From: Armatimonadota bacterium | GTDB lineage: Bacteria; Sysuimicrobiota; Sysuimicrobiia; Sysuimicrobiales; VGFF01 | Assembly (NCBI GenBank): GCA_016868955.1 | Contig: VGFF01000039.1 | Coordinates: 1-17,421 of the forward strand | Direction of reading: 5' to 3' | DNA: 17,421 nucleotides | Shown here: piece by piece, positions 8,437 to 14,786 of the stretch | Layout of the letters: each line of letters starts with the position of its first letter | Numbering within the stretch: position 1 is the first letter of the stretch | The notes under the pieces: model-generated | What the model saw: only the letters and a program-made list of their open reading frames with translations | Databases searched by the model: none | What the model was told of the DNA's origin: nothing | Program-made: the position numbers and the translations under genes

Positions 8437-9302
8437 CGCTCGAGCTCGCGAAACGTGCGCGTGACCACGACTTGGCCGTTGAAGTCCTTCTCCAGCGCCG
8501 CCGCGGCGTCGCGCGCCACCGTCTCGCCGGAGAACACCGCGAAGACGACCGGTCCGGTTCCCGTCAAGCTAGCGCCGAGCGCCTTCGCTTCCAAGAGCCG
8601 CGCCTTCGCCTCGCCGACCGCGGGGTGATGGGCGACGATCAACGGCTCGAAGACGTTCGCGAGCCGGGCCGCGACGCCGCTCACATCGGCGTTGCGCAGC
8701 GCCGTGACGAGGCCCGGCGTGTCCGGGCGCGTTTGGATGGAGCTAACGTCCAGTTGCCCGTACGCCCAGGCGGTCGCGACCTCGATCGCCGGGCAGGCGA
8801 GGACGATCCACGTCGCCGGCAGCGTGCGCAGAAAGTCCACCTTGTCGCCGCGGCCCGTCGCCAACGCGGCGCCGCCAACGAGGAAGAACGGCACGTCCGA
8901 ACCCAGCTTCGCCGCCAGCTCCATCAACGTCTGCTGGTCGATGCGCAGCTTCCACAGCTGCGCCAGACCGAGCAGCGCGACCGCCGCGTCCGCCGAGCCA
9001 CCGCCCAACCCGGCCGCGGTGGGAATGTGCTTCTGGATCTCGATTTCGATATCGCGCTGGAGCCCGTACGTCTCCTGCAGAAGCTGCGCCGTGCGAAAGA
9101 CCACGTTCTGAACATCCGTCGGAACCGACTTCTGATCGCACCGCACCGAGATGCCGCGTCCGGTCTCGCGCAAGATCAACGTGTCGTGCAGCTCGATCGT
9201 GTGCATCACCGTTCCGATGTCGTGGTACCCGTCATCGCGTCGCGCAAGAACGTCCAAGCTGAGGTTGATCTTCGCGTAGGCGTTCAGGCGAAGCTCTTTC
9301 AA
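8433..9302 (-). CDS. ispE: 4-diphosphocytidyl-2-C-methyl-D-erythritol kinase (MEP pathway)
   Basis: GHMP kinase that phosphorylates CDP-methylerythritol in the non-mevalonate isoprenoid pathway. N-terminal AYAKINLSLDVLARRDDGYHD holds the catalytic lysine. The ATP loop is PTAAGLGGGSADAA (about 94-107 from the TTG start), LGSDVPFFL carries the catalytic aspartate, and the C-terminal GHMP motif is LGASLTGTGPVVFAVF. Start choice: a GTG at 9320 lacks an upstream ribosome site and the GTG at 9311 lies too close to one. The TTG at 9302 has GGGGAGAG about eight bases upstream and gives the family's usual spacing to the lysine (K11, as K10 in E. coli), so I prefer TTG. It overlaps the nucleotidyltransferase gene by 4 bp. 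A strong hairpin lies 50 bp upstream. Confidence 0.94.
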   Translation of the reverse strand: MKELRLNAYAKINLSLDVLARRDDGYHDIGTVMHTIELHDTLILRETGRGISVRCDQKSVPTDVQNVVFRTAQLLQETYGLQRDIEIEIQKHIPTAAGLGGGSADAAVALLGLAQLWKLRIDQQTLMELAAKLGSDVPFFLVGGAALATGRGDKVDFLRTLPATWIVLACPAIEVATAWAYGQLDVSSIQTRPDTPGLVTALRNADVSGVAARLANVFEPLIVAHHPAVGEAKARLLEAKALGASLTGTGPVVFAVFSGETVARDAAAALEKDFNGQVVVTRTFRELER

Positions 9303-9351
9303 TGCGTCCACTCTCCCCACGTGCAGATCGATGAACCGAAAGGCGCGCTAC

Positions 9352-9402
9352 AAATCAGAAGGGCTCCCCGTCGCGGCCGTGACACGGGTAGCCCTTCGAT
9401 TT
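9352..9402. repeat. Strong stem-loop between the oxidoreductase gene and ispE
   Basis: Inverted repeat in the 200-bp gap upstream of ispE. The left arm AAATCAGAAGGGCT (9352-9365) pairs with the right arm AGCCCTTCGATTT (9390-9402), with one bulged A. Inside, CCCGT pairs with ACGGG, and GTC with GAC beyond that. On the minus strand the hairpin ends in GATTTGTAG, a weak U-run. It may be an intrinsic terminator or attenuator for the RidA-oxidoreductase transcript, or a structured ispE leader. The pairing is seen directly; function is not shown. The rest of the gap (9403-9520) holds no convincing gene. Confidence 0.6.
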
Positions 9403-9520
9403 CGTGCGGGAGTCCGCGTCCCCACAGGTTCGCGGCTCTGAACCGATCACGATCGATTGGTTGGACGCAGTGCGCCGTGACTCCTACCGAACGGGTGGTC
9501 GCCAGTCGGCCCGCCACAGT

Positions 9521-10525
9521 TCATGCCCGGCTTCGCAACGCCGGCACGACGTCCCGCGCGAGCACCTCGACCGCCCGGACCGGATCTGGTCCGAGCGGTG
9601 GGCCAAACGAGAGGTGGCGCGCGCCCATCGCCAAGAGTCCCTCGCACCGCGCCCGAACTTCCTCCGCGGCACCCGCGATCCCCAAGGTCAACATGCGCGG
9701 CGTCACCTTGGCCGCGGCCCCGTCCTCGTCGCCCGCCCGCATGGCCGCTTCGATCTCGTCGAAATCCGAGACCGAGAGTCCAGCACGCGCGAGGAGGTAG
9801 GGCGAGAACGACGGCCCGTAGTAGGCGATCTTCTCGGCGATCGCGCGGCGGGCCCGGGCGCCGTCCTCGTCGATCGAGCACCAGATGCAGGCCGGCAGAT
9901 CGAATGTGGACACGTCCCGACCCGCCGTCCGCAGGCCCTCGTCGATGTGCGCAGCCGCGACGGGATAATGTTCGGGCGGAAACAGCAGGGGCAGCGCGCC
10001 GTTCGCGATCTCGCCGGCGAGCGCCAGCATGCGCGGGCTCATCGCGCCCAAATAGATCGGCGTCGGCGCCGCCGGCACACGCAAGTACGCGCCATCCTCC
10101 CAGCCCGGCCCAGCGCCGGCTGTGTCCCGGGGGCGCCCGCCTTCGAGCAGCGTCCGGATCGCGATCACAGCGGCCCGCGTGCGCGCGAGCGGCGCCGGCC
10201 GGGGAATCCCGGCCCAGCCCAGGAACGCCTCCGCGCCCGCCGCGAGGCCAAGTCGGAAACGACCGCCGGTCACCTCCTGCAGCGTCGCGGCCGTCATCGC
10301 GATCTCGGCCGGATGAGCGGAATACGGATTCAACACGCACGTCCCCAGTGCGATGCGCCGGGTGTGCGGCGCGAGCGCCGCCAACAGCACCGGCGCGCTG
10401 CGCAGGAACAGGTCGTGGGACACCCAGAGCTGATCGAAGCCGGCCTCGTCCGCGACGCGGGCGATCCGCGCGAGGGTCGCGAGGTCGACGTCGTTGTTGA
10501 AGCGCAGGCTCGTGCGAATCGTCAG
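9521..10525 (-). CDS. LLM-class (luciferase-like) flavin/F420-dependent oxidoreductase, apparent CTG start
   Basis: TIM-barrel oxidoreductase of the bacterial luciferase/F420-dependent reductase superfamily; 334 residues, normal for the class. Visible family features are ARIARVADEAGFDQLWVSHD near the N-terminus, the core LNPYSAHPAEIAMTAATLQE followed by VTGGRFRLGLAAGA (about 65-98), APTPIYLGAMSPRMLALAGE in mid-protein, and GARHLSFGPPLGPDP near the end. FMN versus F420 cannot be decided. No ATG, GTG or TTG lies in frame near the expected start. CTG at 10525 overlaps the RidA stop as CTGA, with GGAGGT six bases upstream, and gives the N-terminus expected for the family. The upstream in-frame stretch is Arg-rich and is the RidA gene read in another frame. 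Translation looks coupled to the RidA gene. Substrate unknown. Confidence 0.88.
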   Translation of the reverse strand: MTIRTSLRFNNDVDLATLARIARVADEAGFDQLWVSHDLFLRSAPVLLAALAPHTRRIALGTCVLNPYSAHPAEIAMTAATLQEVTGGRFRLGLAAGAEAFLGWAGIPRPAPLARTRAAVIAIRTLLEGGRPRDTAGAGPGWEDGAYLRVPAAPTPIYLGAMSPRMLALAGEIANGALPLLFPPEHYPVAAAHIDEGLRTAGRDVSTFDLPACIWCSIDEDGARARRAIAEKIAYYGPSFSPYLLARAGLSVSDFDEIEAAMRAGDEDGAAAKVTPRMLTLGIAGAAEEVRARCEGLLAMGARHLSFGPPLGPDPVRAVEVLARDVVPALRSRA

Positions 10526-10917
10526 TCCAGCACCTCCGCCTCGACCTCGACCTCGACGAGGAAGCCGTCGCCAATCAATTCGCCGACGTACAACGTCGTA
10601 TTCGCCGGCGCAACGTCGCCGATCACGTCCCGATGGGCAGCGGCCGCAGCCCGCCAATCCGCCGTCGGCGCGAGGAAGAGACGCGTTCGCACGACGTCGC
10701 CGCGCCTGCCTCCGAGTCGCTCGACGCACCGAATCGCGTGTTCCAAGGCGGCGCGGGCTTGCGCGCCGGTGTCGCCAAGGTGCAACGCCGTGCCGCTCGG
10801 CCCGTTAGCGGTCGTCCCGCTCACCTCGATGCGGCGGCCGCGCCGCGCCGCGCGCGCGTAGCCCGCCTCGACCTCCCATCCGCCGCCGTCCCGAATCCGA
10901 TCCGGTGATATGCTCAT
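10522..10917 (-). CDS. RidA/YjgF-family protein lacking the catalytic arginine
   Basis: Small trimeric-type RidA-family protein, 131 residues. The pattern WEVEAGYARAARRGRRIEVSGTTA, then LEHAIRCVERLGGRRGDVVRTRLFL and GFLVEVEVEAEVLD matches the family fold. In true RidA enamine/imine deaminases the motif PAR(S/T) supplies the active-site arginine (R105 in enteric RidA); here it is PANTTLYV, with N106 in that place. This therefore belongs to an arginine-less Rid subgroup, whose activity is poorly known, and should not be called 2-iminobutanoate deaminase. The start ATG at 10917 gives MSISPDRIRD; the ribosome site is weak. It is the first gene of a two-gene unit with the oxidoreductase and is divergent from the LCP gene. 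Confidence 0.87.
   Translation of the reverse strand: MSISPDRIRDGGGWEVEAGYARAARRGRRIEVSGTTANGPSGTALHLGDTGAQARAALEHAIRCVERLGGRRGDVVRTRLFLAPTADWRAAAAAHRDVIGDVAPANTTLYVGELIGDGFLVEVEVEAEVLD
10532..10537 (-). promoter_or_regulatory. Shine-Dalgarno GGAGGT that fixes the CTG start of the oxidoreductase
   Basis: GGAGGT on the minus strand (ACCTCC on the plus) lies inside the last codons of the RidA-family gene, six bases before CTG at 10525. It is a near-perfect anti-SD match at ideal spacing, and no standard start codon is available in frame nearby, so it supports initiation at CTG. Confidence 0.6.
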
Positions 10918-11122
10918 GCCAGTCGGTTCGCCGCCCGTCGCGCGCTCTTCCTTCCGCGCGGTCCCGCTCCGCCCGCGACGTGACCTCGGATTTCGGCGCC
11001 GGACCGGGTCGGAGATCCGGTCGTCACCGCGCGGCCGGATGCGGTATCCTGCTGCAAGAAACGCCGCAGCGACCGTTGCCTTCCAACGCAGCGCAGAACG
11101 TACCCGAAAGGCAGGCGGCCTC
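10918..11122. other. Divergent intergenic region between RidA-family and LCP genes
   Basis: A 205-bp gap that should hold promoters for both directions. I see a small hairpin GACCGG-N9-CCGGTC (11002-11007 with 11017-11022), and a -10-like TATCCT (11045-11050) facing the LCP gene without a convincing -35. The LCP reading frame stays open across it, but the encoded stretch is Arg-rich and resembles no LCP N-terminus. No operator, riboswitch or RNA gene recognised. Confidence 0.4.
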
Positions 11123-12532
11123 ATGACCGAACTCGACTCCGGCGCGCAAGGGCCGGAGGACGCTCCCACCAGGCTTGGCGCCACATCCGCAGACGCCACA
11201 CAGCCGGCACTCCCAACCCCGGAGACCAAAACGCCCGCGGCGTCCCCGGCGCCCCGCCGGTGGCGCTGGTGGGCCGCGACGCGGTGGACGATCGTCGTCG
11301 TCTTCCTCGCGTTTTGCGGATTTCTCGCGGGCACGATGGGGAGTGTCCTCATGGTCGCGTCGAGCGGCGCCGGCGACGCGGTCCTCGCCCGCCCCACGAG
11401 CGGCCGCTTCGCGTTTCCGCTGCAGCTGAAGGATCGGGTGAACGTCCTCATCATCGGCATCGACCAGACCTTGGACGAACGCCGGCGGCTGCTCACGATC
11501 GCGCGGTCGGACACCATGGTCCTGGCGACGTTCGATCCGCATCGTCGCTACGCGGGCTTCCTGTCCATTCCCCGTGATACGCGGGCGCAGATCCGCGGGC
11601 GCCGCACCCAAAAGATCAACGCCGCCTACGCCTATGGCGGCACGCGGATGACGATCGCAGCAGTGGAAGACCTGGTTCCGGTCCGCGTCCACTATTATGT
11701 GAAGCTCGGCGCCGACTCGTTCGCGCGGCTGATAGACGCCGTCGGGGACGTCACCGTGGACGTCGAGAAGGACATGAACTATCGCGACAGCTGGGCCGGT
11801 CTGGAGATCGATCTGAAAAAGGGCCGGCAGCGTCTCGACGGCCACAACGCGATGGCGTACGCGCGCTTCCGGCACGACGCGCTCGGCGACATCGGGCGGG
11901 CGCGCCGCCAGCAGCAGGTCATCCAGGCCCTGTTCGCGCGCATGCGCGATCCCGACACCATCTGGCGGGCGCCGCAGGTTCTCGAGGCGATCTCGCGCAG
12001 CACCGAGACGAACCTGCGGCCGCACGAGATGCTCGCGCTGGCGTGGTTCATGAAGAACCGCGGCGGGAGCACGGCCGTGACGACGACCCTGCCGGGGCGA
12101 TTCGGCCCCATCTACTGGGAGCCCGTTCCGACGGAGATCCGCGCCATGGTGCTCGACATGTTCTACGGACTGAAGGCCGACGTTGCGGCGGAGACCTCCG
12201 TCGAGGTCATCAACGAGAGCGGCGTTCCCGGCGTGGCGCGGCTGCTCTGCGAGCGCATCCAAGCGCTCGGATTCCGCGTCACGCGGATCGCCGCCGGCGA
12301 GCGCGTCAGCGGAAAGTCGTTGTTCGTTGAGCGGCGGGGCAAGCCAATCTACGCGGGTGCGTTGCGCGACTACTTGGGCGCGGGAAGCGTCGTTTCGGCG
12401 GCGCCGCCGAGCGGCCCAAACGGGGCCGAACCGGTTGCCGACATCACCGTCTACGCGGCCCGAGATTTTGGACACATCGGGCAAGCCAGACAAGAGACGC
12501 GCGCCAACAGTGGGCGCGTGAATACGCCGTAG
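11123..12532 (+). CDS. LytR-CpsA-Psr (LCP) family protein with C-terminal LytR_C domain
   Basis: Membrane-anchored enzyme of the family that transfers lipid-linked glycopolymers onto peptidoglycan; 469 residues. Order: a Pro/Ala/Thr-rich cytoplasmic tail (1-45), one TM helix (about 55-79) and an extracytoplasmic LCP domain (about 105-275). The LCP motifs are NVLIIGIDQ, RSDTMVLATF (D130 for metal), FLSIPRDTRA (R151, D152), KINAAYAYGG and YARFRHDALGDIGRARRQQQ (substrate-phosphate arginines). A LytR_C domain follows (about 356-448: TSVEVINESGVPGVARLLCE to ADITVYAAR). The ATG at 11123 is preceded by AGGCGG and gives a normal N-terminus; an in-frame ATG at 10910 would add 71 unfamiliar residues. 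It is the only plus-strand gene and converges with rsmA. The attached glycopolymer is unknown. Confidence 0.92.
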   Translation: MTELDSGAQGPEDAPTRLGATSADATQPALPTPETKTPAASPAPRRWRWWAATRWTIVVVFLAFCGFLAGTMGSVLMVASSGAGDAVLARPTSGRFAFPLQLKDRVNVLIIGIDQTLDERRRLLTIARSDTMVLATFDPHRRYAGFLSIPRDTRAQIRGRRTQKINAAYAYGGTRMTIAAVEDLVPVRVHYYVKLGADSFARLIDAVGDVTVDVEKDMNYRDSWAGLEIDLKKGRQRLDGHNAMAYARFRHDALGDIGRARRQQQVIQALFARMRDPDTIWRAPQVLEAISRSTETNLRPHEMLALAWFMKNRGGSTAVTTTLPGRFGPIYWEPVPTEIRAMVLDMFYGLKADVAAETSVEVINESGVPGVARLLCERIQALGFRVTRIAAGERVSGKSLFVERRGKPIYAGALRDYLGAGSVVSAAPPSGPNGAEPVADITVYAARDFGHIGQARQETRANSGRVNTP

Positions 12533-12564
12533 CGAGCAGTTTCCCCGGTAGTCATCAGGGACGA

Positions 12565-12673
12565 TCCGGGGGGAAGGGCAGCGCGCACTGCAGCTGCGGC
12601 GGCCTTCGAATTTGAACGTGCTTGGTCAGCGGATGGCCGCCTCCGAATCGTGCTCGCTGCCCTTCCCCCCGGA
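12565..12673. repeat. Perfect 19-bp inverted repeat with nested stem, in convergent LCP/rsmA junction
   Basis: TCCGGGGGGAAGGGCAGCG at 12565-12583 is the exact reverse complement of 12655-12673, with 71 bp between. Past one mismatch the pairing continues four more bases, and a second stem inside pairs GGCGGCC (12598-12604) with GGCCGCC (12635-12641). A competing shorter stem CCCCGG/CCGGGG (12543-12548 with 12566-12571) lies just after the LCP stop. It lies between the ends of two convergent genes, so a bidirectional transcription stop is possible, but there is no T-run. The size and terminal repeats also fit a small MITE- or REPIN-like element. Class is unresolved. Confidence 0.7.
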
Positions 12674-12691
12674 CTATGCACGGCACACTGC

Positions 12692-12753
12692 CAGGGATGC
12701 CTCTCGCGACAGCGTCTCTCCACGAGCTTGCCAGTCGACTCCGGCGATCGCGG
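12692..12753 (-). pseudogene. Degenerate partial copy of the rsmA 3' end
   Basis: These 62 bases align without gaps to 12869-12930 inside rsmA, with 49 identities by hand count (about 79%). In the rsmA frame the copy reads GVDWQARGETLSREAS, against GVDLRARGETLSLEAF in the intact protein. It lies 177 bp (59 codons) downstream of the original, in the same orientation and frame, beyond the rsmA stop and followed by its own stop. It has no start and no other part of the gene, so it is a remnant of a tandem duplication or recombination, not an active gene. Similarity fades on both sides. The other bases of the gap (12754-12829) show only a weak AT-rich hairpin around 12795-12817. Confidence 0.7.
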
Positions 12754-12829
12754 ATGGCGGGCGCGAGTTGAAGGCGGCCTTCCCTAGTTCCGCGGCCTTT
12801 ATCAATAAAAGACCACCGGAGCCGGAGCG

Positions 12830-13663
12830 CTAGCCAGTTGCTCCACGGGCCAGTGCCTGGGCCATCGCCACGAATGCCTCCAGCGACAGTGTCTCGCCAC
12901 GAGCTCGCAGGTCGACCCCAGCGGTGGCGGCCGCGGCGGCAAGCCGTCCTTTCGGTCCGTCCCAGCGGGACCAGGCGTTGCGCAGCTGTTTGCGGCGCTG
13001 CGCGAACGCCGCGCGGATCAGCGCGTCCAGCAACGCCGAATCGCCGACCGCCGGCGGCGCGTGCGGCGAGATTCGCACGATCGCGGACTCGACACGGGGC
13101 GGCGGGAAGAACGCGCCGGGTGGCACGCGACACAGGATACGCGCCTCGGCGGCGCGCGCGATGAGCACCGACAACAGTCCGTAGGCGGCGGTGCCGGGCC
13201 GCGCCTGCATGCGCTCCGCGACCTCGCGTTGTACCGTCACGACCATCCGATCGAGGCCAGGCACGGTCTCCAACAGACGCACGACGAGCGGCGAGGCGAT
13301 CTGATACGGGAGATTGCTGACGACCTTCCGACGGTAGCCGCTGGGGAACTGGGCGGCCAAATCGAGCCCCATCGCGTCGGCCTCGACGATCTCGATCGCC
13401 GGGAAGGCCGCCGCGGCTTCGCGCAGCGCGGGGATGACGGCGTGATCGATCTCGACCGCCAACACGCGGCCGGCGCGTGCGCCAAGGCGCGTCGTCAGCG
13501 TTCCAATGCCGGCGCCAATTTCGAGCACGGCGTCGCCCGCCGACAGGTCGGCGGCACCGACGATCATGTCAAAATAGGACGGCTCGACCAGATAGTGCTG
13601 GCCGAGCCGCTTCTGCAGATGAATGCCATGCCGCCGTAGGACGGCCGTGACGTCGGTACGCAG
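12830..13663 (-). CDS. rsmA: 16S rRNA (adenine(1518)-N6/(1519)-N6)-dimethyltransferase, apparent CTG start
   Basis: RsmA (KsgA) dimethylates two adjacent adenines near the 3' end of 16S rRNA late in 30S assembly. From CTG at 13663 the protein has 277 residues (E. coli 273) and begins MRTDVTAVLRRHGIHLQKRL, followed by the family motif GQHYLVEP (21-28). SAM motif I is VLEIGAGIGTLT (46-57), the acidic ribose contact is VEID (70-73), EADAM follows (95-99), the catalytic NLPY is at 117-120, and AFAQRRKQLRNAW lies near the C-terminus. The first in-frame ATG (13567) would remove the first 32 residues, including GQHYL, and an in-frame TGA lies just upstream of CTG, so no ordinary start codon is available. 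The CTG is one base beyond the stop of the 3D-domain gene, as expected for coupled re-initiation. The 3D gene next to ksgA repeats the Bacillus yabE-rnmV-ksgA region, without rnmV. Confidence 0.92.
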   Translation of the reverse strand: MRTDVTAVLRRHGIHLQKRLGQHYLVEPSYFDMIVGAADLSAGDAVLEIGAGIGTLTTRLGARAGRVLAVEIDHAVIPALREAAAAFPAIEIVEADAMGLDLAAQFPSGYRRKVVSNLPYQIASPLVVRLLETVPGLDRMVVTVQREVAERMQARPGTAAYGLLSVLIARAAEARILCRVPPGAFFPPPRVESAIVRISPHAPPAVGDSALLDALIRAAFAQRRKQLRNAWSRWDGPKGRLAAAAATAGVDLRARGETLSLEAFVAMAQALARGATG

Positions 13664-13664
13664 G

Positions 13665-14654
13665 TCAGTCTCGGAGCAGGTAGATCTTCACGGCGCGGCG
13701 ACCCCACTGATACGCCTCGCCGGGTGTGTTCATGCAAACGTCGATCCGCCGCCCGCGGATCGCGCCGCCCGTGTCGGCCGCGATGGCGTGCCCGTAGCCC
13801 TCGACGTAGACGCGCGCTCCCAGGGGGATCAACGTCGGGTCGACGGCGATGACGCCACGCTGGGCCCGCATCCCCGTCGCCGTGATGCCGTTGACGCCCG
13901 GCCCGTGGAACGGCGCGTAGGCGGTCGCTTCCACGCGCAGATACTCCTTGCCCTCGAAGCGATGACCGCGTGCCGCCAGCAACCGCCGCGTACCGACGAG
14001 CAACACCCTCGGATTCGCGTCGCGCACGACGATCCGAGCCGCGAGGCGCCTGCTCACGGCGACGCCGTCCTGGTAGGTGACCTTGAACGTCTCCTGGAGG
14101 AGCCCATTGGACCCGGGGCTCCCGACGACGATGTTGTCGCGAAACACGGTGTTGGCGTTCCGGCGGACGGTGCTGAACGGAATCACGGTCGCGACGGTTT
14201 CGCGGAGCTCCTTGACCCGGACGACCCGGATCCTCATGTCCTTCGTGATCGCCGTCCGCGGTGAAGGCAGGATGCGATCCAGCGCGCCGACGCCGACGCC
14301 ATGCTCCCGCAGGAAGTCCGCCGCCGTCTTTTGGATCGTATGAACGAGCGCGGTCCGTCCGTCGGCGATCAAGGTAACCGGCACGGCACGGTGGACGACG
14401 ACCTGCATACCGCTGGCGACACGCGCCTCCAGACCAGGCCGGACGACGTCGCGGGCGCCGACAACGACGCCGCGTTCGGCCAGCACGTCGGCGACCGTAC
14501 CGCGCATCGTACGATACCGGACGACGGCGCCGTCCGCTTCCACGGCCACTGACTTGAATGACGAGACGTAGACAACGCTCACGATGGCGACGATCGAGAG
14601 CAACACGAGCACTTTCCAGGGGTAGGCCCGGAGCCAACCAGGTCTAGCATTCAT
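13665..14654 (-). CDS. DUF348/G5/3D-domain cell-wall protein, YabE-like
   Basis: Membrane-anchored, extracytoplasmic protein of the Bacillus YabE kind, related to resuscitation-promoting and cell-wall lytic proteins; 329 residues. Order: TM anchor (about 14-32), two ubiquitin-like DUF348 repeats (about 35-78 with TVADVLAERGVVVG and 90-132 with TAADFLREHGVGVG), a G5 domain (about 143-219), then a C-terminal 3D domain of RlpA-like double-psi barrel type (240-328). Its three conserved aspartates are seen in VIAVDP (D272), AADTGGAIRG (D294) and RIDVCMNT (D305). The domain probably acts on peptidoglycan, as lytic transglycosylase-like relatives do. The ATG at 14654 has GGTGA seven bases upstream. 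rsmA begins one base after the stop. A promoter and structured leader candidate precede the gene. Confidence 0.92.
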   Translation of the reverse strand: MNARPGWLRAYPWKVLVLLSIVAIVSVVYVSSFKSVAVEADGAVVRYRTMRGTVADVLAERGVVVGARDVVRPGLEARVASGMQVVVHRAVPVTLIADGRTALVHTIQKTAADFLREHGVGVGALDRILPSPRTAITKDMRIRVVRVKELRETVATVIPFSTVRRNANTVFRDNIVVGSPGSNGLLQETFKVTYQDGVAVSRRLAARIVVRDANPRVLLVGTRRLLAARGHRFEGKEYLRVEATAYAPFHGPGVNGITATGMRAQRGVIAVDPTLIPLGARVYVEGYGHAIAADTGGAIRGRRIDVCMNTPGEAYQWGRRAVKIYLLRD

Positions 14655-14758
14655 AAGCGTGTCACCGAGTCGAACGGTCCCCGGTGGGTACGAAGAAGGA
14701 GAAGTGGCGCGGCGGACCGGTGATGGAGAATTTATTCCCTAATCGGCTTTGTTTCTAA
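14655..14758 (-). promoter_or_regulatory. 5' leader of the 3D-domain/rsmA unit with two crossing stems
   Basis: Read on the minus strand, CGGTCC (14714-14719) can pair with GGACCG (14675-14680), while CACCG (14682-14686) can pair with CGGTG (14663-14667), which contains the ribosome site GGTGA of the 3D-domain gene. The two stems cross, so they form a pseudoknot or exclude each other, and the second would hide the ribosome site. Genes of this domain type are under c-di-AMP riboswitches (ydaO/yuaA class) in many bacteria, but I cannot match that consensus here and do not call one. Confidence 0.35.
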
Positions 14759-14786
14759 CATATAAAGCGGGGTTTATGCAACTCAA
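14759..14786 (-). promoter_or_regulatory. Candidate promoter of the 3D-domain/rsmA unit
   Basis: On the minus strand TTGAGT (14781-14786) is followed after 16 bp by TATATG (14759-14764), in a locally AT-rich stretch. The -35 overlaps the end of the epimerase gene (stop at 14783-14785). It is the most promoter-like sequence between the methylmalonyl-CoA genes and the 3D gene. Read-through from the upstream operon remains possible since no terminator is evident. Confidence 0.5.

Noticed and set aside
9299..9517. Possible 72-codon gene between the oxidoreductase and ispE
   Set aside because: It spans the strong hairpin, has no ribosome site or known motif, and runs into the ispE start.
10910..11122. 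Extended N-terminus for the LCP protein from an ATG at 10910
   Set aside because: The added 71 residues are Arg-rich, overlap the RidA-family start and resemble no LCP N-terminus; the ATG at 11123 gives the normal tail-TM-LCP layout.
12555..13133. Minus-strand open frame of 192 codons crossing the rsmA 3' end and the gap
   Set aside because: It is out of frame with rsmA. Its internal repeat (ASSWRDTVAGGI and ASSWRDAVARGI) is only the frame-shifted view of the rsmA tail duplication.
14655..14786. c-di-AMP (ydaO/yuaA) riboswitch call
   Set aside because: The gene type makes it plausible, but I could not match the conserved cores by eye and the leader is short; kept only as a structure to test.
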